Below, piece by piece: positions 1-7,530 of a stretch of DNA of 64,000 nt. The translations under genes and the position numbers were made by a program. Source of the stretch: JAPLKB01 sp964429485 (lineage in GTDB: Bacteria > Desulfobacterota > Syntrophorhabdia > Syntrophorhabdales > Syntrophorhabdaceae); NCBI GenBank assembly GCA_964429485.1, contig CAYSBW010000004.1, forward strand, positions 1-64,000. The letters are read 5' to 3'. Each line of letters starts with the position of its first letter. Position 1 is the stretch's first letter. The notes beneath the pieces were generated by a model that worked only from the letters and a program-made list of their open reading frames with translations, was not told where the DNA came from and searched no databases.

Positions 1-1310
1 CCGTGTGCATAGAAAAATCAGTAAAAGGGTATGTCCTGTATATCTCTATAGCAGATGTCTCTCACTATGTTCTGCCTGGCACAGCTCTTGATGTAGAGGC
101 CTTTGAAAGAGGGACGAGCATTTACTTCCCGAAATCCGTCATACCCATGCTTCCAAAGAAATTATCAAACATAATATGCAGCCTGAACCCCTGCGAAGAC
201 AGACTGACTATGACTGTCAGACTTGAATGTAACAACAAGGGAGAAATTATTAAAAGTTCTTTTCATGAATCAATAATAAAAAGCATGATGAGACTTACAT
301 ACAATCAGGTGGAGACTGCTTTAGTAAAAAAAGATGGAAAAACAAGAGAAAAACTCAAGGACATTATGCCGGAACTTGAGTGGATGGAGGAGTTGGCATC
401 ATTGCTGGCAAAAAAGAGAGAGGCAAGAGGAAGTCTTGACTTTGACCTGCCTGAACCAGAGGTAACTCTCGATATAGAAGGAGGCATTAAAAGCATTTTG
501 AGGAGCGAAAGGCTTCTTTCCCAGAGGATTATTGAAGAGTTCATGATTGCAGCAAATGAGGCAGTAGCTTCTTTTTTATCTGAAAACAACGTACCGGCAA
601 TATACAGAGTGCATGAACCGCCTGATCAGGAAAAATTGTATGACTTCAAAAAGCTTTTAAGTGCGCTCTCCGGCAAGGATATGAATGTATCGAAAAGCAA
701 CCTGAATTTGCAATCTATCCTTAATCAGGTCAAAGGTTCTGATTATGAATATCTTGCCAACAGAGTTCTCCTGAAATCAATGAAACAGGCAAAATATTCA
801 TCTTCAAATAAAGGTCATTTTGGTCTTGCATCTGATTGCTACCTTCATTTCACATCGCCCATCAGAAGGTACCCTGATCTTGTGTGTCACAGATCCCTGA
901 AAAACACTATAAACAGCATACCTTCCATTTGCAGACAGGATAAACTGGAAAATATGGCAGAACATCTTTCTGAAAGAGAAAAGATTGCAATGGAAGCTGA
1001 GAGGGAGGATGAAGACAGGATAAGAATCCTCTTCATGAAGGACAAAACCGGTGAATCATACAATGGCATCATATCTCACATCACTTCCTTTGGTTTCTTT
1101 GTTGAACTCTTTGATTTATTTGTTGAAGGGCTGGTGCTGCTTACCGATCTCCATGATGACTATTATATTTTCCAGGAAGAAAAATTCCGGCTTATCGGAA
1201 GAAGAACAAAAAAAATATTTCGCATAGGTGATATTGTGCAGGTAAAAGTAATACTTGCTGATGTTGAAAAAAAACAACTGCACTTCAAATTAATAAAAAA
1301 ATCGCGTTAA
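1..1310 (+). CDS. rnr: Ribonuclease R, 3' part (partial at left edge)
   Basis: This is a 3'-to-5' exoribonuclease that degrades structured RNA processively. The gene enters from the left edge in frame 3, so the N-terminal cold-shock domains and the start are outside the window. Visible are the RNB catalytic domain, beginning in the conserved stretch ISIADVSHYV and RGTSIYFP, the later signature HFTSPIRRYPDLVCHR, and a C-terminal S1 RNA-binding domain (about the last 85 residues, with GIISHITSFGFFVEL). The DDxxD-type metal-binding cluster lies just upstream and is not seen. It ends 20 bases before lptF, so the two may be co-transcribed. RNase II/R family assignment is firm; the R rather than II choice rests on the general pattern and on the S1 end. 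Confidence 0.93.
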   Translation, partial: VCIEKSVKGYVLYISIADVSHYVLPGTALDVEAFERGTSIYFPKSVIPMLPKKLSNIICSLNPCEDRLTMTVRLECNNKGEIIKSSFHESIIKSMMRLTYNQVETALVKKDGKTREKLKDIMPELEWMEELASLLAKKREARGSLDFDLPEPEVTLDIEGGIKSILRSERLLSQRIIEEFMIAANEAVASFLSENNVPAIYRVHEPPDQEKLYDFKKLLSALSGKDMNVSKSNLNLQSILNQVKGSDYEYLANRVLLKSMKQAKYSSSNKGHFGLASDCYLHFTSPIRRYPDLVCHRSLKNTINSIPSICRQDKLENMAEHLSEREKIAMEAEREDEDRIRILFMKDKTGESYNGIISHITSFGFFVELFDLFVEGLVLLTDLHDDYYIFQEEKFRLIGRRTKKIFRIGDIVQVKVILADVEKKQLHFKLIKKSR

Positions 1311-1330
1311 ATCAGGAAGGCTCTAAACAC

Positions 1331-2524
1331 GTGTTAAATTACAGAATACAATTAGCAAAAGATCTGCATAATAAATTCTACAGATATCTCTTCAGGGAAC
1401 TTATATACATACTTTGTCTGGCTCTCGGCATTCTCACTTTTATACTTATAATGAGTAAAATGGGAAGAATAGCAGATCTTGTAATAAACAAAGGGGTTGA
1501 TCTAAAGGATATTGCGCTTTTAATTGTCTATTCTTCTCCTCCTTTTTTAACTTTCACTCTGCCAATGGCTTTTCTTCTGTCTACAATTGTTGTACTTGGA
1601 AGACTGTCAACAGAAAATGAAATATTTGCCTTAAAAGCAAGCGGCATAAACCTGAAGTGTCTTTTTTATCCGATAGCTGCTGTTGCAGCGGTAATTACAA
1701 TCACCGGCCTTATAAACACAAACATTCTGCTGCCGAAAAGCGGGGAGCTGTTCAGGGAAACATTATTGAATATTGTCAAAAAAGGTATATCCGTAGATGA
1801 TAAGGAAGGTGTTTTCAACGACAGTATTTCAGGTGTTATTGTATATATTGATAAAGTTAATGCAGAAAACAAGCTTCTTACAGGAATTTTAATTTCCGAT
1901 GACAGAGATATTGATGTAAAACAGATGATATCAGCAGACAAGGGATATATTAATTTTGACCCTTTATCACTGGATCTTTATTTTGAACTGCAAAAGGGAA
2001 GTCTGCACAGGTGGGAAAAAACAAATGACACCTACAGAAACCTTACCTTTAAGGATTATTCATTTTCAATCAATCTTGCCAATATGTTGCCCGGCGCTAC
2101 ATCTTTAAGAAAAAGACCCTATGAAATGGATATCAATGAATTAAGGAAGGCTTCTCTAACTGCAAGCCCTTCTGACAAATACGATCTTTTTCTCGAGATT
2201 TACAAAAAATTCACAATTCCCTTTTCATCACTTGCCTTTATTTTTCTGACGATACCACTCGGTACAAGACGTAAGGTTGAAGGCAAGATTTCAGGAATCA
2301 TATACAGCCTCTTATTATTCGTCTTTTATTATATACTCATGGCATTCACGGAAAACATAGGCAAAACAATTAATCTGCCTGCAATAATAACTGCCTGCAT
2401 ACCAAATATTGTAATAATTTTAATGAGTTTTCATCTTTTAAAACAATTGAATGCAGAGGAATATACGGGCATTTCACAAAAAATTAAATATCTTTGGGGA
2501 CAATACGTTGAAAAGGCTAAATAA
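1331..2524 (+). CDS. lptF: LPS export permease LptF (YjgP/YjgQ family)
   Basis: This inner-membrane permease subunit should pair with LptG and the LptB ATPase to extract lipopolysaccharide from the inner membrane and pass it to the LptC/LptA bridge. The protein has about 397 residues, with hydrophobic segments near residues 20-45, 60-85 and 105-125, a periplasmic beta-jellyroll-like middle (about 140-270), and three closing membrane helices. The segment NEIFALKASGI is the coupling-helix region typical of the family. The start is GTG. The next gene overlaps its 3' end by 17 bases, which indicates translational coupling and is the usual lptF-lptG arrangement. Assigning F versus G within the pair follows gene order. 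Confidence 0.88.
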   Translation: MLNYRIQLAKDLHNKFYRYLFRELIYILCLALGILTFILIMSKMGRIADLVINKGVDLKDIALLIVYSSPPFLTFTLPMAFLLSTIVVLGRLSTENEIFALKASGINLKCLFYPIAAVAAVITITGLINTNILLPKSGELFRETLLNIVKKGISVDDKEGVFNDSISGVIVYIDKVNAENKLLTGILISDDRDIDVKQMISADKGYINFDPLSLDLYFELQKGSLHRWEKTNDTYRNLTFKDYSFSINLANMLPGATSLRKRPYEMDINELRKASLTASPSDKYDLFLEIYKKFTIPFSSLAFIFLTIPLGTRRKVEGKISGIIYSLLLFVFYYILMAFTENIGKTINLPAIITACIPNIVIILMSFHLLKQLNAEEYTGISQKIKYLWGQYVEKAK

Positions 2525-3587
2525 GTATTTGATTTCAAAGGTTCTGAAAATATTATTTATCACTGAACTGGCAGGGCTTATACTGTTCATAACAATAGAG
2601 TTCTTTGAACACATGGATGTTTTTACATTATCGCTGAAAAATTTCATTCTTGGCATAGTTTATTTACTCTTGAAATTTCCCTATTATTTTAATCTTATAC
2701 TACCGCTGACTCTCCTGATTTCAATATTGATTCTTCTCATATTAATGATAAGAGATAATGAAATGGCTGTGGTCAGGACATCCGGAATCAGCACTGTTCA
2801 AATAATTAAACCGTTTATCCTGCTTTCTATGATATTTATCGCGTTTTCATTCATACTTTCCGAATGGATAACACCAACAACTTTAAATAAAGCAGAATAC
2901 ATCTTCAGAATCAAAATTAAAAAAGAGGAACCCTATGTTTTTTTTAAAAACGGCAGAATATGGTTTAAAAGGGATAATGTTATTAACAATATAGACTCTA
3001 TCGATGTAAAAAAAGACATAATAAAAGGTCTTACAGTAATAGAAATGTCAGATTCCTACTTAATTAAAAAAAGGATTGATGCAAAGGAAGGAACATGGAA
3101 AAATAATTCATGGTTATTTACAGATGTGGTGGAAAGAACATTCGATGATAGTGGTATAAAATCAGTGAAACAATACGAACATTTGGAAAATATCATAAGA
3201 GAACCGCCTTCAGTATTCAAAATTACTGAAAAAGCGCCTGAAGAAATGGGCTATCAGGAACTCTCAAACTATATAAACAAGCTCAGGGCAGATGGCCATG
3301 ATGTACAGAAATATCTCGTTGACCTCTATGACAAGATGGCTTTTCCCTTTATTAATCTCATCATGGTATTCGCTGCTTTTTCTGTTGGCTTAAGATATTC
3401 GAAAACAAAAAACATATCAGGGGGTATATTCGCCGGCATATCTCTTGGCGCATTATACTTTTTTTCTCATTCCATCTCATTATCCTTCGGATATTCTGAT
3501 ATTTTTCCCCCTGTTTTTGCTGCATGGTTTTCAAATGTAGTCTTCTTCTCCGGAGGCATAATAGGAGTTGTTACACTCAGGACATAG
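2508..3587 (+). CDS. lptG: LPS export permease LptG (YjgP/YjgQ family)
   Basis: Second transmembrane subunit of the LPS exporter, paralogous to the upstream gene. It has an N-terminal pair of helices, a third near residue 100, a periplasmic domain, and three C-terminal helices; NEMAVVRTSGIS is the coupling-helix motif. I choose the TTG at 2508 as start because GGGGA at 2496-2500 sits 7 bases upstream and the protein then begins MKRLNKYLISKVLK, like other family members. An in-frame ATG at 2451 would add 19 residues lying inside lptF and has no ribosome site. Length is 359 residues with this start, which is normal. It overlaps lptF by 17 bases. Confidence 0.87.
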   Translation: MKRLNKYLISKVLKILFITELAGLILFITIEFFEHMDVFTLSLKNFILGIVYLLLKFPYYFNLILPLTLLISILILLILMIRDNEMAVVRTSGISTVQIIKPFILLSMIFIAFSFILSEWITPTTLNKAEYIFRIKIKKEEPYVFFKNGRIWFKRDNVINNIDSIDVKKDIIKGLTVIEMSDSYLIKKRIDAKEGTWKNNSWLFTDVVERTFDDSGIKSVKQYEHLENIIREPPSVFKITEKAPEEMGYQELSNYINKLRADGHDVQKYLVDLYDKMAFPFINLIMVFAAFSVGLRYSKTKNISGGIFAGISLGALYFFSHSISLSFGYSDIFPPVFAAWFSNVVFFSGGIIGVVTLRT

Positions 3588-3672
3588 AAACTTTTATAAA
3601 CCCAGTGTATTCTATCTGTGGCAGAAAAACCGGTTATTGACTATGACAATAAAGTTTTAATAAATGATTAGG

Positions 3673-3699
3673 ATAAGTTTCTGATCATATCAAACTTAT
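3673..3699. promoter_or_regulatory. Perfect dyad ATAAGTTT-N11-AAACTTAT before the hydrolase gene
   Basis: Two perfect 8-base arms are separated by 11 bases and end immediately before the Shine-Dalgarno (AAGAGGAAAG) of the alpha/beta hydrolase gene at 3714. It could be a repressor operator overlapping the promoter region or an RNA hairpin in the leader. No U-run follows, so it is not a terminator. No regulator gene is adjacent. Confidence 0.35.
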
Positions 3700-3713
3700 T
3701 AAGAGGAAAGACA

Positions 3714-4433
3714 ATGATAACAGAAAAATTTGAAACAGGTGATTTGAATAACAGGATTTCCGGAATTTTTATTGCTCCTGATAACATCGGGAAATACCCC
3801 TGCGTGATTCTGTCCCACGGGCTTATAAGTTCAAAAGAAAGCTCCAAGTATATGGCGCTATCAAACAGCCTTGGCGAGACCGGGATTGCATCATGCAGGT
3901 TCGACTACCACGGTTGTGGAGAAAGCAGCGGAAATATTGAAGAAACAACACTCACTAAAAGAATCGCAAATCTTGATTCCATTACAGAATATATTATTAA
4001 CCACAGGCTTGTTGATCCGGATAAAATAGGTATACTCGGCAGCAGCTTCGGCGGCTCTACCTGCATCTTAAAGGCAGCAAAGGATAAAAGAATAAAGTGC
4101 ACTGCACTGTGGGCAACACCACATAAACTGGAAAAAGAAGGCGACGGGAGTATATCAGGCGTCAATTTTAATGAATCTATTTATGAAGATTTTAAGACCT
4201 ATGATTTGTTGTCTGAAGCAATGAAAATAACCTGCGCATTAGTAATACATGGAGAAAAAGACGAAACAGTCCCCTCCTCGGAAGGAAAATCCATATATCA
4301 GTATTTGGGAAAGCCAAAGGAACTTGAAATTATAAAAGAGGCTGACCACATATTTTCTGATTTATCTCATAGAGAAAAAGCAATAGGGCTGTCTGTGAAG
4401 TGGTTTAAAAAATATCTTCAGGAGAACAATTAG
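3714..4433 (+). CDS. Alpha/beta hydrolase (serine hydrolase, esterase/peptidase-like)
   Basis: A soluble 239-residue alpha/beta hydrolase of the S9/BAAT-like type. The oxyanion and nucleophile region are visible: ILSHGL near residue 33, CRFDYHGCGES near 63, and the nucleophile elbow GSSFGG near residue 110. The acid is probably Asp in HGEKDETVP and the base His in EADHIF near the C-terminus, giving a complete Ser-Asp-His triad. There is no signal peptide. The start ATG follows AAGAGGAAAG. Substrate is unknown. The gene is separated from lptG by about 125 bases containing a perfect inverted repeat, and is convergent with the MscS-like gene (one base between stops). Confidence 0.82.
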   Translation: MITEKFETGDLNNRISGIFIAPDNIGKYPCVILSHGLISSKESSKYMALSNSLGETGIASCRFDYHGCGESSGNIEETTLTKRIANLDSITEYIINHRLVDPDKIGILGSSFGGSTCILKAAKDKRIKCTALWATPHKLEKEGDGSISGVNFNESIYEDFKTYDLLSEAMKITCALVIHGEKDETVPSSEGKSIYQYLGKPKELEIIKEADHIFSDLSHREKAIGLSVKWFKKYLQENN

Positions 4434-4434
4434 G

Positions 4435-5121
4435 CTACTCTCTTTTTTTATCTCCCTTTGATTTAACCCTTTCCCTTATCAAATCACCAACTACATTGCT
4501 AAGTCCAATACCAAGGGCAAGGGAAAGAGCAAGGATAATTCCTCCGAATATTATCAGAAAACTGATTGTTATAATTGTATTCCCTATTCCTATATACTCA
4601 AATACAATACCGAAGGTAATTATTACCAGGAATATTCTTGTTCCCTTTGCTAAAAGATCGCCATATTTTATATCTGCATTTTCACAGGTCATATAAATCA
4701 CCCTGCTGATGAAATTACTGAAAATTATACCCATTACAATAATAAACAGGGATACTACTACATGGGGCAGAGCATTTGAAACTCTTGTGGCATATTCAGT
4801 AAATTGAGACATACCAATAAAATTCAAACCAAAGGAGAAAAAAGCAACAATAAATATCCAGTATACGATCTTACTCATTATAAGGGAGGGCAGCGTTTTC
4901 ACACCTCCCTTTTCCAGCAAATTAACTATGCCTATATCACTTGCCCATCTGTCAAATCTAAAAAGTATAAGGAGCCTGCTTAAAAGCTTTTTTATAACCC
5001 AGCTTATAATAAAGCCACCTATCATAACAATGACCATAACAAGGATATTCAGAAAAATCTCTGTAAAATTTTCATAGAGATCTAAGAACATATCCTGGAA
5101 GAAATCTTTCATACAAAGCAT
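4435..5121 (-). CDS. MscS-like small membrane protein with TM-helix repeats
   Basis: A 228-residue integral membrane protein with about five hydrophobic helices. The last carries the pattern LIIFGGIILALSLALGIGLS followed by a basic tail, resembling the conserved TM helix repeat (Pfam TM_helix) found in small MscS-related proteins. A soluble beta-domain C-terminal to the pore helix, as in true MscS, is absent, since the protein ends about 20 residues after the last helix. Function is therefore uncertain: a mechanosensitive channel relative or another gated pore. It is convergent with the hydrolase gene and divergent from holA. Confidence 0.7.
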   Translation of the reverse strand: MLCMKDFFQDMFLDLYENFTEIFLNILVMVIVMIGGFIISWVIKKLLSRLLILFRFDRWASDIGIVNLLEKGGVKTLPSLIMSKIVYWIFIVAFFSFGLNFIGMSQFTEYATRVSNALPHVVVSLFIIVMGIIFSNFISRVIYMTCENADIKYGDLLAKGTRIFLVIITFGIVFEYIGIGNTIITISFLIIFGGIILALSLALGIGLSNVVGDLIRERVKSKGDKKRE

Positions 5122-5184
5122 CTTATTAGATGTGTATATTTATGTCAATTGAAAAATACCGCATCTTATAGTATTCTGTACCAC

Positions 5185-6147
5185 ATGAGTGAAATTATAA
5201 ATATAACAGGCACAAAGGATAACATAACAGAAGACATCAGGACAGTCTCCGAAACATTAATTGATAATCCTGAAATCATCGTTGTTTCCAGAAAAGATAT
5301 AAAAAACAAGGTGATAGAAACATCATCCACCCTTTTTATTAATAACAATATTGTGCTTGCACTTGTGGACCCTGAAATAGAGATTCTGAAAAAACTAAAA
5401 GAACATTTGATGTTGCTCAAAGACAGGGTACAGATCATCATATATTTCACAGCACCAGAATACGGCAATGGAAACCCTATTGAAGGCAAGACTGTAGTTA
5501 TTAAAAAGAATAGGGAAACAAGGTTTAGGGACAGAGTGCTCTCTTTACTTAAAAAACATAACAAGGTAATGACAGATAAGGCATTTAAATTATTCAGGGA
5601 AATGATCGTGGATGAATCAACGACAGAATCCGAGCTGATGAAGCTGATAAACTATACCGGTATCAGGAGAGAAATAAAATCAGGTGACGTTAAAGCAATA
5701 GTTACTGTTGCCCATGAAGAAAACCTGCTCAATTTATTCGATACTATAGCGCAGACAGATAAAAAGGAAATGATGGATTCACTTGAAACTCTACTATCAA
5801 ACGGAATGAATATGCTCGGAATTCAAGGTTTTTTGGTAAAACAGGCAAGATTGATGCTTCACGCAAAAGACATGGAGGAAATCCTGAAAGCTAATCACGA
5901 ATACCCTGCCTTCTCGAAATTTTTCAGCAAATGGAAGGAAAACATTCAGATGGAACCTCTTGATAAAAAAATATATCTCCCCTGGCAAAAACCGTATTAT
6001 GCATTCAAACTTTCAAAAACAAGTCAAAGCTTTTCAAGAAAAAAATTGATATCTATTATCAACATGCTCATGGAATTGGATACCAGAATAAAAAGCGGTA
6101 CAAAACAGGAACGGATGCTCCTTGAACAGGGCTTGACAGAAGCATAA
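5185..6147 (+). CDS. holA: DNA polymerase III delta subunit (clamp-loader HolA-like)
   Basis: Probable delta subunit of the clamp loader, which opens the beta sliding clamp. The protein is about 320 residues with weak overall conservation. An N-terminal ATPase-like fold (IIVVSRKDI, IVLALVDPEI, QIIIYFTAPEYG) leads to a helical C-terminal domain containing LMELDTRIKSGTKQERMLLEQ, the typical HolA ending. ATG at 5185 gives a natural N-terminus (MSEIINITG); a TTG at 5149 would add 12 residues. Neither has a convincing ribosome site. It is followed by a bidirectional terminator at 6251-6280. Confidence 0.72.
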   Translation: MSEIINITGTKDNITEDIRTVSETLIDNPEIIVVSRKDIKNKVIETSSTLFINNNIVLALVDPEIEILKKLKEHLMLLKDRVQIIIYFTAPEYGNGNPIEGKTVVIKKNRETRFRDRVLSLLKKHNKVMTDKAFKLFREMIVDESTTESELMKLINYTGIRREIKSGDVKAIVTVAHEENLLNLFDTIAQTDKKEMMDSLETLLSNGMNMLGIQGFLVKQARLMLHAKDMEEILKANHEYPAFSKFFSKWKENIQMEPLDKKIYLPWQKPYYAFKLSKTSQSFSRKKLISIINMLMELDTRIKSGTKQERMLLEQGLTEA

Positions 6148-6250
6148 GCTATCAGGATAAAGAAGGTTTGTTTAGAAGGGGTGTTGGTCTGACACCTGAA
6201 TCTGAATCAGCATGGCAATTCAGCTCTAATAAATTCGGAGTACACAAATA

Positions 6251-6280
6251 AAAACCCCGTTACAACTAACGGGGTTTTTA
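6251..6280. terminator. Bidirectional Rho-independent terminator between holA and the lipoprotein gene
   Basis: A 12-bp perfect stem (AAAACCCCGTTA / TAACGGGGTTTT) with a CAAC loop is followed by TTTTTATTT on the plus strand and by a matching U-rich run on the minus strand. It lies between convergent genes and should end both holA and the long thrS-infC-...-lipoprotein operon. Confidence 0.9.
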
Positions 6281-6308
6281 TTTATAATTATCAAACTGAA
6301 ATTAAAAA

Positions 6309-6923
6309 TTAAAACATCGGCCTTACAGTTTTTGCAGGCTGTAATTCAAGACTCGTAATAACTTCAGAATCATTTATCACTTCTTTAAATAATTTTCTTC
6401 TCTCAAGATAATCAATAACATCTTCTCTTGAAAAATATACGTGGATATATTCCAGAAAGCCTCCGTACTGATTACATTGAGAATAATCTCTGACTGGCCA
6501 GTAGATTCCCATGGCCAATCCATCGATACCCTTTCTGTCGATGTCGCTCTTTTTCACATGATTTAGATATTTCGGAAAGTACATCTGAAGTACATCGGAA
6601 AATCTCTGTTCCGGTTTTGATGTTCCTTCATTAAAAAAAACCTCAGTGGGTCTTATATTGATCATTAAATAATTAAGCTTTTCATTTTTATCACCTTTAA
6701 GCACTGTAAAACCTATTCCTTCTTTATAAAAATTAACGTTGAAAGCAGCAAATCTATTGTAAATTTCATTCATCAAACTCTCATTTTCAGCATAAAGCAT
6801 TTTTAACTTTGCATCCTCATAATTACTCTTAATGCTTTCAGTCTGATTTTTTGCTACATGAATCGGGCCTGAGGCACAGGAACAAAGAAGGATCAGCAAA
6901 CAGATACAAATAATATTTTTCAT
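6309..6923 (-). CDS. Hypothetical lipoprotein
   Basis: A 204-residue exported lipoprotein of unknown function. It begins with a short signal sequence and a lipobox (LLCSC, cleavage before the Cys near residue 16), followed by a charged helical segment and then mixed alpha/beta sequence. It is the last gene of the translation operon, starting 2 bases after the merR-like gene stop, and ends at the bidirectional terminator. Co-transcription with translation genes may be positional rather than functional. I do not recognise a family. Confidence 0.72.
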   Translation of the reverse strand: MKNIICICLLILLCSCASGPIHVAKNQTESIKSNYEDAKLKMLYAENESLMNEIYNRFAAFNVNFYKEGIGFTVLKGDKNEKLNYLMINIRPTEVFFNEGTSKPEQRFSDVLQMYFPKYLNHVKKSDIDRKGIDGLAMGIYWPVRDYSQCNQYGGFLEYIHVYFSREDVIDYLERRKLFKEVINDSEVITSLELQPAKTVRPMF

Positions 6924-6925
6924 AA

Positions 6926-7234
6926 TCAGCTCCTTTCTCGTAATATTTCTATTATTTCTGCAAGTTCTTTTCTGATTTCATAGAGGATGTTGCTCCTGTC
7001 AGACATATATTTTTTTGCTCCATCAATAGTGAATCTTCTATCATAGAGAAGTTTCTTTATCGTAATTATGGCATCAAGATCTTTTTTATTGTACAGCCTT
7101 TGTCCTGTAGAGCTTTTTACAGGTTTTATATTTTTGAATTCCTGTTCCCAGTATCTAAGCACATGAGGTTTCAGACCGGTTATTCTGCATACCTCTTTTA
7201 TCCTGTAAAACATCCTGTCAGGGATATTTAACAT
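6926..7234 (-). CDS. MerR-family transcriptional regulator (short form)
   Basis: A 102-residue DNA-binding protein consisting of a MerR winged helix-turn-helix (FYRIKEVCRITGLKPHVLRYWE, split across residues about 9-31), the wing segment TGQRLYNKKDLDAI, and a short C-terminal coiled helix. It has no effector-binding domain, so it probably acts as an architectural or constitutive regulator. A MerR gene directly downstream of pheT-ihfA is a recurrent arrangement in Deltaproteobacteria. It lies 8 bases after ihfA, in the same operon. Confidence 0.88.
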   Translation of the reverse strand: MLNIPDRMFYRIKEVCRITGLKPHVLRYWEQEFKNIKPVKSSTGQRLYNKKDLDAIITIKKLLYDRRFTIDGAKKYMSDRSNILYEIRKELAEIIEILRERS

Positions 7235-7242
7235 AATTATGT

Positions 7243-7521
7243 CTATTTACTGTTTATTTCATCTTTTAGAACCTGGCTCAATCTATAATTCAGAACTTTT
7301 CTCTGACTTATTTCAATTTCATCACCGGTCTGCGGATTTCTTCCCCTTCTTGACCTCTTCTGTTTTATAATAAAATTGCCAAAACCCGAAACCTTAACAT
7401 TCTCTCCCTCTGCCAGTTTACCCTTTATAATCTCAAAAAACAAGTCAACCAAATCTGCACATTCACGTTTCGACAGACCAAGTCTTTCATATACATTTGT
7501 AACTATTTCTGACTTTGTCAT
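7243..7521 (-). CDS. ihfA: Integration host factor alpha subunit
   Basis: A 92-residue HU/IHF-family DNA-bending protein. It has the start MTKSEIV, the core GFGNFIIKQKRSRRGRNPQTG and the DEIEISQRKVLNYR arm region, where the NPQTG loop carries the intercalating proline. Position directly after pheT is the conserved site of ihfA (himA) in Proteobacteria, which supports alpha rather than HU. It should assist sigma-54 promoters such as those found near 41.3 and 44.6 kb by bending DNA between activator and polymerase. AGGAGG precedes the ATG. Confidence 0.93.
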   Translation of the reverse strand: MTKSEIVTNVYERLGLSKRECADLVDLFFEIIKGKLAEGENVKVSGFGNFIIKQKRSRRGRNPQTGDEIEISQRKVLNYRLSQVLKDEINSK

Positions 7522-7530
7522 ATATCCTCC

